A DNA stretch of 43,124 nucleotides from Acidobacteriota bacterium (GTDB taxonomy: Bacteria; Acidobacteriota; Terriglobia; Terriglobales; Acidobacteriaceae). This document shows, piece after piece, positions 8,043 through 16,439 of the stretch. Where the stretch lies: NCBI GenBank assembly GCA_021818105.1, contig JAKAFB010000022.1, positions 1 through 43,124 of the forward strand. The letters run 5' to 3'. The position numbers were made by a program, and so were the translations under genes. Positions within the stretch are counted from its first letter, which is position 1; each line of letters begins with the position of its first letter. Below the pieces are notes generated by a model. It had not been told where the DNA came from, made no database searches, and worked only from the letters and a program-made list of their open reading frames with translations.

Positions 8043-8962
8043 TACGCCTTCCGTATTGTGCGTAATCTGGGAGCCGCTTCCGCCTTGGGGACCAAGGCGG
8101 CGCGAGCCGCCTCCGGCAGGTGATAGCTTTCCTCGTCTGAAGGAAACGCGCGATGTTCCACGTCCTCGCGATAGTGCGCCACCGCCTCGCGGATCAATGC
8201 AGCGGCATCGCCATAGCGGCGCACAAACTTAGCCGGCGGTGCAAACGTCAGGTTCACCAGGTCGTGGAAGACGAGAATCTGCCCATCGCAATCCGGCCCT
8301 GCGCCAATGCCAATGGTGGGAATCGGCAACTCCGCTGTGATGGCTGCGGCCACCTCGCGCGGAACACCTTCCAGCACCAGTACGCCTGCGCCCGCTTCGG
8401 CCAAAGTAAGCGCATCGGTCTTCAACTTTTCTGCCGTATCCGCAGTACGTGCCTGCACGCGATAGCCGCCCATGCGGTGCACGCTCTGCGGCGTCAGGCC
8501 CAGGTGTCCCACCACGGGAATCTCGGCGTCCGTCAGCGCTCGCACCAGCTCCACACGCGGACCCTCGATTTTCACAGCCTCAGCGCCTGCTTCCTTTACA
8601 AAGCGCACGGCATTGGCCAATCCATCCGCAATGGTTCCGTGGTAGCTGCCAAACGGCATGTCCGCTACAACCAGTGCACGCCGCACGGCACGCCGCACGG
8701 CGCGCGTATGATGCAGCATCTCATCCACGGTCACGGCCAGCGTGTTCTCGTGGCCCAGCACAACCATGGCAAGTGAGTCGCCCACCAGCACCATGTCAAT
8801 GCCCGCCTCATCCACTATCCGTGAAGTGGCATAGTCATAGGCGGTCAACGCAGTGATGGGTTTGCCCTGGCGCTTCATCTCAGCCAGAGCGGGCATCGTA
8901 ACCTTTGTGACGGGGTTGCCGGTGTGCGAACCACCAGCGCCGGGGAAGTTGGTGAGGCTCAT
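8042..8962 (-). CDS. panB: 3-methyl-2-oxobutanoate hydroxymethyltransferase
   Basis: 306 residues. It converts alpha-ketoisovalerate and methylene-tetrahydrofolate to ketopantoate, the first committed step to pantothenate and CoA. Motifs: LTAYDYATSRI, VLVGDSLAMVVLGHENTL (metal and substrate binding), DMPFGSYHGT and VKIEGP. The N-terminus has about 20 extra residues. It precedes panC with a 1-base overlap; no panD or panE is visible here. It is divergent from the polysaccharide deacetylase gene. Confidence 0.97.
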   Translation of the reverse strand: MSLTNFPGAGGSHTGNPVTKVTMPALAEMKRQGKPITALTAYDYATSRIVDEAGIDMVLVGDSLAMVVLGHENTLAVTVDEMLHHTRAVRRAVRRALVVADMPFGSYHGTIADGLANAVRFVKEAGAEAVKIEGPRVELVRALTDAEIPVVGHLGLTPQSVHRMGGYRVQARTADTAEKLKTDALTLAEAGAGVLVLEGVPREVAAAITAELPIPTIGIGAGPDCDGQILVFHDLVNLTFAPPAKFVRRYGDAAALIREAVAHYREDVEHRAFPSDEESYHLPEAARAALVPKAEAAPRLRTIRKA

Positions 8963-9129
8963 GGTTGTCTCCAGTGCCGCTCCGCTTACTCAGGATGCGA
9001 CCCGAACAAGCTGAGTATACGCCTCTTTGCCGCGTAGTGAGCAATCGCGCATCGGTAACTGAGCGGCCCATCGGCCGGCCATCCGCTGCCTTAACTTGCC
9101 GTCTATCCCTGCTGCGCCGCACACTATAC

Positions 9130-9882
9130 ATGGCAATGCTTTCTCGCGTGACTTCAGAAATTTATGGGTTGCTCGGTTCCGCCACGCTGCTAGGACTGGC
9201 CGCAGGCGGCTACACCTACGCCGCCATGTGGCCCGCTTCGCGCCTCTTTGGCCCTGCACTCACCGCGCCCCCACGCCCCGGTGAACTGGCCCTCACCTTT
9301 GACGACGGCCCCAATCCGGCCTGCACTCCCCGCCTGCTGGACGTGCTTGCCTCGCACGGTGTACGCGCTGCCTTTTTTCATGTCGGCCGATACGCGCAGG
9401 CTGAGCCTCTGCTTGTTCGGCGCATCGCTGAGGCCGGTCACGTCATCGGCAACCACTCCTGGAGCCACCCAAACCTTGCCTTCACTTCGGCTGCGGACGT
9501 GCGCGAACAACTCGTCCGCACGAGTGATACACTCGCGCAAATTGTCGGTCAGCCTGTGCGCTACTTCCGCCCGCCCTTCGGCGGTCGCCGCCCCTACGTC
9601 CTGCGTGTGGCGCGGGAGCTGGGCATGACGCCTGTCCTCTGGAATGCCATCACCAATGACTGGAGCGAGCCGTCTGCCGACCGCATAGCCCAGAGTCACA
9701 TGCGCAAAATTCACCGCAATCAGCGCCGTGGCTATGCAACGACCATCGTGCTCCACGATGGCGGCCATCTCGTACTCAACGCCAATCGTGATCCTTCGGT
9801 CACCGCGGCAGACCTACTGATCTCGCTCTGCAAGCACACCCACAAGTTTGTTAGCTTGGACGAGTGGAATCGGCCAGGCTGA
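9130..9882 (+). CDS. membrane-anchored polysaccharide deacetylase (NodB homology)
   Basis: 250 residues from ATG 9130. An N-terminal hydrophobic segment (LLGSATLLGLAAGG) suggests a signal anchor. The NodB catalytic domain follows: LALTFDDGPN (catalytic and metal-binding Asp), HVIGNHSWSHPN (zinc-binding H-x3-H), YFRPPFGGRRP and VLHDGGH. It probably deacetylates N-acetylated cell-envelope glycans such as peptidoglycan. In-frame codons extend upstream to 8965, but that sequence lacks domain character and would abut panB. ATG 9136 is an equally possible start, and no Shine-Dalgarno is clear at either. Confidence 0.88.
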   Translation: MAMLSRVTSEIYGLLGSATLLGLAAGGYTYAAMWPASRLFGPALTAPPRPGELALTFDDGPNPACTPRLLDVLASHGVRAAFFHVGRYAQAEPLLVRRIAEAGHVIGNHSWSHPNLAFTSAADVREQLVRTSDTLAQIVGQPVRYFRPPFGGRRPYVLRVARELGMTPVLWNAITNDWSEPSADRIAQSHMRKIHRNQRRGYATTIVLHDGGHLVLNANRDPSVTAADLLISLCKHTHKFVSLDEWNRPG

Positions 9883-9927
9883 GTTTCAGCGCAACATACA
9901 CCCCCTTCTCGTAGTGACAGGAAGCCT

Positions 9928-10656
9928 ATGCCGGATCTGCTTCATCTGGTTGTGACTCTCGTTGTCTCATTCGTAGCGGCTACGCTCGCCGCGGTAGCAG
10001 GCTTTGGTGGCGCTGCCGTGCTGCTGCCCGTCCTTGTGTGGACCTTCGGCATTCGCGACGCTATCCCAATTCTCACCGTCGCGCAGCTCATCGGCAACGG
10101 TAGTCGCGTTTGGTATAACCGTCACGAGCTGAACTGGCGTGTCGTAGTCTGGTTTGCGCTAGGCGGTGTTCCCACCGCGCTCCTCGGCGGTCTATTGTTC
10201 GCCCGCGCGCCCCTTGTAGCGCTCACGCGCATTCTTGGCGTATTCCTGATTATCGTTGTTGTCTGGCGGCACGCACATCCCAAATCCATCTGGCGTCCTT
10301 CGCTGCCCGCGTTTGCTGGCATTGGCGCAGGCGCCAGCTTCCTATCTGCTTTGCTAGGCAGCGTAGGCCCCCTGATGGCTCCATTCTTTCTGGCTTACGG
10401 ACTTCTCAAAGGTGCCTATATAGGCACGGAGGCGCTCTCAACTGTCGTCATGCACGTCACCAAGCTGATTGCGTACCGCCAGGCAGCCGTCTTGCCCTTG
10501 CATAGCGTGCTTGCCGGCATCGCTCTTGGTCCGGTCATGATCTTAGGTTCATTCGCCGGCAAGCGCGTCCTGGATCGCCTCAGGGAAGACGTCTTTGTCT
10601 GGATCATCGAAGCCACACTCATCGTCGCGGGCCTGCTCTTCCTCATCAAGGGCTGA
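9928..10656 (+). CDS. TauE/SafE-family membrane permease
   Basis: 242 residues with about seven to eight hydrophobic segments and the typical glycine-rich AGFGGAAVLLPVLVW near the N-terminus, repeated in weaker form in the second half (GAGASFLSALLGSVGPLMAPFFL). Family members export sulfite, sulfoacetate or related organosulfur anions, but many are uncharacterised. It is 45 bp downstream of the deacetylase gene in the same direction, and no sulfur-metabolism gene is adjacent. It converges on the next gene. Confidence 0.88.
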   Translation: MPDLLHLVVTLVVSFVAATLAAVAGFGGAAVLLPVLVWTFGIRDAIPILTVAQLIGNGSRVWYNRHELNWRVVVWFALGGVPTALLGGLLFARAPLVALTRILGVFLIIVVVWRHAHPKSIWRPSLPAFAGIGAGASFLSALLGSVGPLMAPFFLAYGLLKGAYIGTEALSTVVMHVTKLIAYRQAAVLPLHSVLAGIALGPVMILGSFAGKRVLDRLREDVFVWIIEATLIVAGLLFLIKG

Positions 10657-10673
10657 TTGGGCTCCGCCTCGGC

Positions 10674-11372
10674 TTAAAGCGCGTGCCCGTTCTGTGTCAG
10701 TATTGTTCGTCTGCGCCGCATCCACCCTGCCGCCTGCAGCAGCAGTGTCAGCATTACGCATCCGGCTGCCGTGGCCACAAAGTTGGCCTTCTGCTTTTCA
10801 ATTGCGAAATATCCGGCGGCATGCACCGCCGTCAGCGTGAAGACCGCATAGTTCCACCGTTGCAACTGCTTCCAGCGTGGCGTGCCCATTGCGCGCAGGC
10901 TGTAATCATTCGATGTCGCGAGCAAAGTAATCAGCACCAGTACGGCAACCAGCCCCGTATAGTTGGCAAGCCCAAACACGTCATGCCGCAGCCCGTGATG
11001 ATGCTCCGTGGGCCCGTAGACGTAGTAGAGCCACGGCCTTCCGCGCAGGTGAACGCATTGCCCAATCACAGCGTGGAGCACGCCTAGAATTCCGGCCCAG
11101 ATGCCCGCATCCCGCCGCACATCGCTTGAGACCGGATTCGCGCGTCCCCGCAGCAGGTTCCACGGTCCAATCAGCAGCGTCGCAGCCAGCAGCGCCAGTG
11201 CAGGATACGCGGTGGCAAAACTCGCCCGGCTGATCGCATCGCTGTAAGGCCGCGTCACATACAGTGCCGACGTGGCCACCGCAGACGCCACTCCCAACGG
11301 CAGATGATGCCGCAGAAGGCGCCTCTGCAGGCGCCTGCGCCTCGACTGCAACGTGACCACGCTTGTGCTCAA
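10674..11372 (-). CDS. ferric reductase-like transmembrane protein (MsrQ-like)
   Basis: 232 residues, about six hydrophobic segments. Histidines in LGVLHAVIGQCVHLRG and TAVHAAGYF are placed like the haem ligands of the ferric-reductase transmembrane domain, and W-x-x-LQRWNY is typical of the MsrQ subgroup. MsrQ normally passes electrons to the periplasmic methionine-sulfoxide reductase MsrP. No msrP is in this window, so the partner is unknown. The N-terminus is strongly basic (QSRRRRLQRRLLR), as expected for a cytosolic end. It lies 18 bp after hemL on the same strand and probably shares its transcript. Confidence 0.78.
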   Translation of the reverse strand: MSTSVVTLQSRRRRLQRRLLRHHLPLGVASAVATSALYVTRPYSDAISRASFATAYPALALLAATLLIGPWNLLRGRANPVSSDVRRDAGIWAGILGVLHAVIGQCVHLRGRPWLYYVYGPTEHHHGLRHDVFGLANYTGLVAVLVLITLLATSNDYSLRAMGTPRWKQLQRWNYAVFTLTAVHAAGYFAIEKQKANFVATAAGCVMLTLLLQAAGWMRRRRTILTQNGHAL

Positions 11373-11390
11373 GACCTCAACTCCCCTGGC

Positions 11391-12698
11391 CTATGCCGCG
11401 AAGGCGTTGCGTGCCGCCTCGATGGTCGCGGCGATCTCCGCCTCGCCGTGCGCCGTGCTCAGGAACGCTGCCTCAAATTGCGATGGGGGCAGCCAAACGC
11501 CCTGGTCCAGCATGGCACGGTGAAAGCACCCAAAGGCTTCCGTATTGCTGGTCGCTGCCTGTTCGTAATTGTTCACTGGCCCCTGCGTAAAGAACCACGT
11601 CCACATCGCACCCACACGATTCAGCGTCAGCGGCACTCCCGCCCGTCTGGCTTCATTCGCCACGCCTTCGGCAACCGCTTTCGCCGTGGCTTCCAATTGG
11701 GAATATACCGCGCTGGCGTGTTCCTGAAGGTAGCCCACCGTAGCCAGTCCTGCCGCCATCGCCAGCGGATTTCCGCTCAACGTTCCGGCCTGGTATACAG
11801 GCCCCAGCGGCGCCAGCATGTCCATCAGAGCACGCTTGCCGCCGAATACTCCCACCGGCAGACCGCCACCGACAATCTTGCCCAGGGTCACTAGATCGGG
11901 GTCCATCCGATACAACTCCGTTGCCCCGCCCAGCGCCACGCGAAAGCCCGTCATCACCTCGTCCACAATCAGCAGCGCGCCCTCGCGTGCCGTCAGCGCC
12001 CGCAGTCCCGCCAGATAGCCCTCCGCAGGCACAATGCACCCCGCGTTGCCCACCACCGGCTCCAGGATCACTGCCGCGATCGCTCCCGGATGCGCCGCGA
12101 ACGCCGCTTCCACTACCGCGAGATCGTTGTACGGCAGGGCGAGCGTCAGATGCGCAATCTCCTCCGGCACACCCGCCGACCCCGGAATGCCAAACGTAGC
12201 CACGCCCGAGCCCGCCTTCACCAGCAGCCCATCCGCGTGCCCGTGGTAGCAGCCCTCGAACTTGACGATGATCTTGCGCTCAGTGGCCGCCCGGGCCAGC
12301 CGGATGGCCGACATGGTAGCCTCCGTCCCCGAACTCACAAAGCGCATCTTTTCAAGCGTGGGATAGCAGGCCGCGATGCGCTCCGCCAGGTCAGCTTCCG
12401 CCGCAGTGGATGCGCCAAAGCTCGCCGAGTTGCGCGCTGTCCGCTCGATCGCTTCAACAACCGGCGGGAAGGCATGCCCCAGAATCATCGGCCCCCATGA
12501 GCCAAAATAGTCGATGTAGCGGTTTCCATCCGCGTCCGTTAGCCATGCACCCTCGGCCCGCTCGATGAACGGCGGCGCTCCACCCACAGCCCGAAATGCC
12601 CGTACCGGCGAGTTCACTCCACCGGGGAAGTAGCGCTCTGCGCGCTGTTGTAATGCCTGGGAGCGGGTGCGGAGAGGAGCATGAATGTCAGGACGCAT
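11391..12698 (-). CDS. hemL: glutamate-1-semialdehyde 2,1-aminomutase
   Basis: 435 residues from ATG 12698. A PLP-dependent class III aminotransferase that makes 5-aminolevulinate from glutamate-1-semialdehyde for tetrapyrrole synthesis. Motifs: [57 protein letters not shown] (Asp contacting the PLP ring) and [18 protein letters not shown], with the lysine that binds PLP. A TATACT box at 12708-12713 ends 9 nt upstream of this ATG, supporting it over earlier in-frame codons and implying an almost leaderless mRNA. Divergent from the DCC-family gene. Confidence 0.97.
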   Translation of the reverse strand: MRPDIHAPLRTRSQALQQRAERYFPGGVNSPVRAFRAVGGAPPFIERAEGAWLTDADGNRYIDYFGSWGPMILGHAFPPVVEAIERTARNSASFGASTAAEADLAERIAACYPTLEKMRFVSSGTEATMSAIRLARAATERKIIVKFEGCYHGHADGLLVKAGSGVATFGIPGSAGVPEEIAHLTLALPYNDLAVVEAAFAAHPGAIAAVILEPVVGNAGCIVPAEGYLAGLRALTAREGALLIVDEVMTGFRVALGGATELYRMDPDLVTLGKIVGGGLPVGVFGGKRALMDMLAPLGPVYQAGTLSGNPLAMAAGLATVGYLQEHASAVYSQLEATAKAVAEGVANEARRAGVPLTLNRVGAMWTWFFTQGPVNNYEQAATSNTEAFGCFHRAMLDQGVWLPPSQFEAAFLSTAHGEAEIAATIEAARNAFAA

Positions 12699-12707
12699 GA
12701 TGCGACC

Positions 12708-12713
12708 AGTATA
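12708..12713 (-). promoter_or_regulatory. -10 element of hemL
   Basis: TATACT on the minus strand, 9 nt before the hemL ATG. Transcription would start about 2-3 nt before the start codon, leaving no room for a Shine-Dalgarno site. The -35 region is weak. Confidence 0.5.
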
Positions 12714-12765
12714 GAAGGCAAGCCCATCTTGCATCGGCGGATTGCGCGCGCGCATCCTGTCACCA

Positions 12766-13212
12766 GTGAGCTATCTCAACCACCTCGGCGACCGCCTGCT
12801 GGTCATTTACGACGGCCATTGCGTCCTGTGCAACCGCTCCGTGCGCTGGCTTCTCCGGCGAGATAGTCATGATCGCCTGCGCTTTGCGCCTTCTTCGGCG
12901 CCCGCAGTTGCCTCACTGCTCACGCGGATCGGCTTTAGCGTAAACAACGCGGCGCCCGGTCCTGGCACAATCCTCGTCGTGCGCTACCCTGATACGCCCT
13001 CTGAGCAGGTCCTCTGCCGCTCCGATGCCGTCATTGCCCTTCTGGCCGAATTGCCTCGTCCCTGGGCCAAGGTGGCAGTACTCCTGCGTTTTGTTCCTCG
13101 TCCCCTGCGCGATCCTGCCTATCGCCTCGTAGCGCGCTGGCGTTATCGCATCTGGGGTCGGCTCGAAAGCTGCCCTGTCCCCTCCGCAAGCGAGCGGCAA
13201 AAATTTCTGTAG
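12766..13212 (+). CDS. DCC-family thiol-disulfide oxidoreductase (DUF393)
   Basis: About 148 residues. [22 protein letters not shown] near the N-terminus is the DxxCxxC motif that names the family, and the rest fits the thioredoxin-like DUF393 domain ([30 protein letters not shown]). The substrate is unknown; family members are cytosolic or membrane-associated. The start is uncertain: GTG 12766 places the motif at the usual distance, and TTG 12742 is an alternative. Neither has a good ribosome site. Divergent from hemL. Confidence 0.85.
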   Translation: MSYLNHLGDRLLVIYDGHCVLCNRSVRWLLRRDSHDRLRFAPSSAPAVASLLTRIGFSVNNAAPGPGTILVVRYPDTPSEQVLCRSDAVIALLAELPRPWAKVAVLLRFVPRPLRDPAYRLVARWRYRIWGRLESCPVPSASERQKFL

Positions 13213-13252
13213 GCCGGAGCGTCCGCAGCCGTTCGGGAGGCATCCCAAAGCT

Positions 13253-13278
13253 AAAAAGCCCCTCGATTTTCGAGAGGC
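13253..13278 (-). terminator. Rho-independent terminator after tRNA-Thr
   Basis: On the minus strand, GCCTCTCGA and TCGAGGGGC form a 9-bp stem (one G-U) with an AAA loop, directly followed by TTTTT. It lies 38 bp beyond the 3' end of the leftward tRNA-Thr gene. Confidence 0.85.
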
Positions 13279-13315
13279 GCCATTCATAAATTACTAAATA
13301 TTTTGACCAGAATCC

Positions 13316-13391
13316 TGGAGCCGACGATCGGACTTGAACCGATGACCTGCTGATTACGAATCAGCTGCTCTACCAACTGAGCTACGTCGGC
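13316..13391 (-). tRNA. tRNA-Thr (anticodon CGU)
   Basis: A 76-nt cloverleaf with encoded CCA at 13316-13318. Acceptor GCCGACG pairs with CGTCGGC, the discriminator is T, the D-arm is AGCTCAGTTGGTAGAGC, the anticodon loop is ATTCGTAA (CGT), and the T-loop is TTCAAGT. A terminator follows. Confidence 0.96.
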
Positions 13392-13499
13392 CTGCTCCTT
13401 CCCGATTGTATCGTCCCCTACCACTTCGGTAAAGTTTTCACCAGTCCGCACAGGGACTGCGCAGGCGCGCAGCCATCCGTCGGCAGAAGGGCATTCACC

Positions 13500-13748
13500 A
13501 TGGATCAGACCATTCAGCTCGCCTTCCGCATCGCTATCGTGTGGGCCGCAGGTTTTCTGCTTGCCGTCGCCGTCCGCGCGCTCATGCCAGACCATGCCGG
13601 CATCACGCTCACCGGCCATCTGAACACGTTGTTCATTCCATTCAACCGCATTGGCTTCTGGACGTGCCTGTTTGCCGCAGTGACGGTGACCGCCCTGGTC
13701 GTGGGCCGCGCCATGCTGGCAGACATCGGATGGCAGTCCTTACAGTAG
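13500..13748 (+). CDS. small two-helix membrane protein, function unknown
   Basis: 82 residues. Two hydrophobic helices are clear, at about 8-28 (IAIVWAAGFLLAVAVRALM) and about 50-70 (FWTCLFAAVTVTALVVG), with a short polar loop between. AGAAGGG lies upstream of the ATG. I recognise no family. The start and the stop before any overlap suggest a real small gene, but it stands alone between tRNA-Thr and a gene-free stretch. Confidence 0.6.
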   Translation: MDQTIQLAFRIAIVWAAGFLLAVAVRALMPDHAGITLTGHLNTLFIPFNRIGFWTCLFAAVTVTALVVGRAMLADIGWQSLQ

Positions 13749-14127
13749 GTCCCGCTGCTGCTCCGTCAGTCAGAACACTATTTGCCGCAAAAACGGAAAG
13801 AGCCGCCCGGCAACTGGGCAGCTCCTTCCTTAGGGAGAATAGTTCCAACGGAGGCAAAGCCATTAGAACTTTCTGGCTGCATAGTAGGTGCGGGGAACCG
13901 GAGTGTCAAGGATAAATCCGACACGAAATAATTGATTGATTCTTAAGGAGTTATGGCTATCGCCTCCGGGGAGCGTTCTGTCGGATATTCCCCGAATCTT
14001 CGCCTTTTTGAAACGCATTTTTCTGGTGAATTCGGGGTGTTTTATGGGGTTTTGGCGTGGTTTTCCACAGGTTCTGCTCTGCCATTAACCCTTTGGATGC
14101 GACTCATTTCTGCCAACAATCCATCCC
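13749..14127. other. gene-free stretch with one hairpin
   Basis: No convincing gene. A frame beginning at 13953 has AAGGAG only 2 nt from its ATG and overlaps the next gene, so I do not accept it. On the minus strand, GAGCTGCCC and GGGCGGCTC (13800-13824) form a 9-bp stem followed by TTTCCGTTTTT, a plausible terminator for leftward transcription from the DUF6599 gene. Confidence 0.5.
13785..13824 (-). terminator. candidate Rho-independent terminator
   Basis: A 9-bp stem with a 7-nt loop at 13800-13824, then a T-rich tail read leftward. It is about 300 bp past the stop of the leftward DUF6599 gene, so assignment to that transcript is inferred. Confidence 0.45.
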
Positions 14128-15279
14128 TTATTTCTCCAGATTCAGCCGGATAAACTCCGTTTCATAGACCGATGATGCTGGTTTACCGCGCGCAATGCGG
14201 TACAGTGCCCTGCCACCACCAAGAAACAGCCCCAGCAGAATCGCAGCTGCTGAGCCGATCATGACGAGAACGGCTATGCCCCACAGCAATTGGCCCGTCT
14301 TGGCCACCTCCGACTCGTGCGGCTGCGGGATGGAGGTCACGTTATCGTCAAAGTGCACCATGCGGAGCAGCTTGTGGCTCTCATCCGGGATTGCATCGCC
14401 GCTGACAATGGCCACCAACGGTCCACTCCTGCGCACCTCAAGCGATGCAGGGTCGGAATCCACCAGCGGCTTAGGCCAGGGTGGTTGCGTCTGGCTACCG
14501 GCCTTTAGATAGGCACGAATCCTGGCCTCTTCTGCCACTGCCAGCTGCGGCGTTGGGTAATTGATGATCGTGAGCGTCGCCGGACCAGAGCGCAGGGAGT
14601 AGTTCGCCGTTACTGCTTCTGCCCCACGATCAAAGCCCACAACTTCCGGTGGCAGAACGCCGCCCGCGCCAACATACCCAGCCGGGCCCAGCGCGTAGTG
14701 CGTGGTCTGCCTGTCCAGGGAGGCTTGTGGCAGGTTGCTCAAAATCGGTGGTGCAATCGCCTTATTTCCACGCGCCTTTGGCAACTGGCCCGCCAACTCG
14801 CGCAACTCTGCCGCGCTCATTGAGTTGATGTGCGAAAAAGTCGCGTCCACCAGTACGTTGCCCTGCCAGAAAAGCACCCGGTTGTGGTCTGAGGTTGCGC
14901 CCGTGCCAATGTCCTCCTTCGGCCACCCATTCTTGCGATAGAAGGAGTAGGCACCGTAGGCTCCGCTGGCATCAGAAAATCGCAATGCGCGCACGGTCAG
15001 CGTATCGCTGTCGCGCTTGTATACGCCGAGCATGCCATCGCTGAAGCCGTATTCCTTTAGCGCCGCATCGTTGGCATCGTCGGCCTCTTTGGGGTCGGAT
15101 ACCGTCTTGAGGGGGCTTGCTGCCACCCACCCGGCAAACGCATCCGGCAACAGTACCTGCGGCTTGCTGGGCACTTCCACACTCAACGGTCTGGAGGCTG
15201 CGGGCTGCGCGGCCATGCCGGCACCGCCGCCCAGCAGCGCTGCCGAACACATAAATATCGCAATCGTACGCATCCACAT
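14128..15279 (-). CDS. secreted/membrane-anchored DUF6599-like protein
   Basis: 383 residues. A signal peptide (IFMCSAALLGGGAGMAAQ) is followed by a repeated-fold region: LLPDAFAGWVA near 45, then LTVRALRFSDASGAYGAYSFYR at about 90-115 and ANYSLRSGPATLTIINYPTPQLA at about 225-250. A C-terminal transmembrane helix (LLWGIAVLVMIGSAAAILLGLFLGG, about 330-355) with a short basic cytosolic tail follows. I recall this layout from acidobacterial DUF6599 proteins of unknown function. AAAGGAGGG stands just before ATG 15279. The mature part is predicted to be periplasmic. The neighbours give no functional clue. Confidence 0.75.
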   Translation of the reverse strand: MWMRTIAIFMCSAALLGGGAGMAAQPAASRPLSVEVPSKPQVLLPDAFAGWVAASPLKTVSDPKEADDANDAALKEYGFSDGMLGVYKRDSDTLTVRALRFSDASGAYGAYSFYRKNGWPKEDIGTGATSDHNRVLFWQGNVLVDATFSHINSMSAAELRELAGQLPKARGNKAIAPPILSNLPQASLDRQTTHYALGPAGYVGAGGVLPPEVVGFDRGAEAVTANYSLRSGPATLTIINYPTPQLAVAEEARIRAYLKAGSQTQPPWPKPLVDSDPASLEVRRSGPLVAIVSGDAIPDESHKLLRMVHFDDNVTSIPQPHESEVAKTGQLLWGIAVLVMIGSAAAILLGLFLGGGRALYRIARGKPASSVYETEFIRLNLEK

Positions 15280-15464
15280 TCTCCCTCCTTTAAGGGTACA
15301 CTTTTCCGCGCGTCGAATGCCTGCTGCGCCCTCGTCCGTTGCGGAAGCAAAGGCAGAGGAACCACGCGCCGCATCGTACCGCTATCGCGAACTCTCTGGT
15401 TGGCAGCTGCATATCTTTGTGCGCTTGCTTTGCAGAAGGAGAGTCTCTCGCAACTTACTGCACC

Positions 15465-15498
15465 GTGAAGAGTGCATAGCTAGTTGCACATTCTTCAC
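15465..15498. repeat. long inverted repeat in intergenic region
   Basis: GTGAAGA-GTGCA (15465-15476) and TGCAC-AT-TCTTCAC (15485-15498) pair over 12 bp with a 2-nt bulge and an 8-nt loop, TAGCTAGT. It is strong enough to be a structured RNA or a protein-binding palindrome. There is no adjacent T-run, so it is not a classical terminator. Confidence 0.6.
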
Positions 15499-15577
15499 CT
15501 GGAACATACAGATAGCTTGAAGAATGGTGTGGGAGAAAACCAATCCTCTTCGCATGGCGTCTAAACCGATAGTTCAA

Positions 15578-15600
15578 GATGCCTCCAGAAAGATGGCATC
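15578..15600 (+). repeat. small hairpin in the leader of the 15640 gene
   Basis: GATGCC (15578-15583) and GGCATC (15595-15600) are perfect complements with an 11-nt loop, 39 nt before the ATG. No known riboswitch consensus was matched. Confidence 0.35.
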
Positions 15601-15639
15601 GCCTGGTGATAGTTATCTCAGACTTAGGAGTTACTTCGC

Positions 15640-16272
15640 ATGAAACGTGAAGCTGCTATATCCCTGTCGATTGCAGTTGCCTTTGCGGCTTTGATGTATC
15701 CGCCCGTTCTTCGCGCAGCCATCAACGCTGACTCACAGCCCTCGGCCGACAGCAAGACAGCGGTGCAGCATGAGGCGAGCATGATGGTGCCTGCCCAGGT
15801 TGCACTGGTCAAGGCACTGGACTCCAGGAAGATGCATCCGGGTAACCAGTTCAAGGCAGTGCTTAGTAATACAGTCCATTTGAAAAATGGTGTTGAACTG
15901 CCACATGGCACCATACTGATGGGCACGATTGTCACAGATAATATGCAGGCCAAAGGAAACTCGAGGCTCGCCTTGCGATTTACTCAGGCGAAGCTGAAGA
16001 ATGGCAAGACTATTCCGATCCGGGCCACCATCATGGGTGTGGCTCCACCATCCTACAGCTACTACGGCTATGGTGCTGAAAATTTGAATGGATGGGATGG
16101 CAGGACGATGCAGTTGGATCAGGTCAATGCTCTTTCGGGAGTTGATTTGCACAGCGCCATCGCTCGTGAGAACTCCGGTGTTTTTGTTTCGAACAAAAAG
16201 GATGACGTGAAGCTTGAAGCAGGCAGCCAGATGTCACTGGCGCTTGCGGCACAGGGTGCCCATCAGGGCTAG
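15640..16272 (+). CDS. secreted protein with a TrbI/VirB10-like beta region, function unknown
   Basis: 210 residues with an N-terminal signal peptide (ISLSIAVAFAALMYPPVLRA). The core, HPGNQFKAVLSNTVHLKNGVELPHGTILMGTIV, has the 'wide-range, fixed cost' pattern G-x-x-F-x-A-x-L then G-x-x-L-P-x-G-T-x-x-x-G, reminiscent of the beta-barrel of conjugation-type VirB10/TrbI proteins and of acidobacterial secreted homologues. No conjugation genes are present, so transfer function is not implied. AGGAG lies about 11 nt before the ATG. Converges on trmFO. Confidence 0.7.
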   Translation: MKREAAISLSIAVAFAALMYPPVLRAAINADSQPSADSKTAVQHEASMMVPAQVALVKALDSRKMHPGNQFKAVLSNTVHLKNGVELPHGTILMGTIVTDNMQAKGNSRLALRFTQAKLKNGKTIPIRATIMGVAPPSYSYYGYGAENLNGWDGRTMQLDQVNALSGVDLHSAIARENSGVFVSNKKDDVKLEAGSQMSLALAAQGAHQG

Positions 16273-16401
16273 GCGGACACTGCAGCTGCAACGTTTCTCC
16301 GCGCGACAAAATGCGCGTCGGAACAGCAAGGCCGGAGACTCTCACCGGCGATGTGCTGGAAGAACGTCGCCGCCTCCGGTTGACTCCCTCGAACCTGCTG
16401 G

Positions 16402-16439
16402 CCACGGCTCAAATGAATACTTGCTTGTTTGAGCCGTGG
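16402..16439. terminator. 12-bp perfect hairpin at the convergent ends of the 15640 gene and trmFO
   Basis: CCACGGCTCAAA (16402-16413) and TTTGAGCCGTGG (16428-16439) are perfect reverse complements with a 14-nt loop. The trmFO stop codon lies within it. Neither strand has a good T-run, so bidirectional termination or mRNA 3'-end protection is inferred from position only. Confidence 0.5.

Larger units (their letters stand above)
15280..15639. other. divergent 360-bp intergenic region with hairpins
   Basis: Contains the promoters of two divergent secreted-protein genes and two inverted repeats listed separately. No gene was found. Confidence 0.5.

Noticed and set aside
13284-13619. Open frame across the tRNA-Thr gene with a QLVEQLIRNQQVIGSSPIVGS-type translation
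   Set aside because: This is the familiar spurious peptide produced by translating a tRNA gene.
13953-14153. 66-codon frame with AAGGAG before its ATG
   Set aside because: Spacing of only 2 nt, overlap with the DUF6599 gene, and no conserved features.
15541-15639. Possible cyclic di-GMP riboswitch before the 15640 gene
   Set aside because: The AAACC and hairpin elements did not line up with the GEMM-I consensus.
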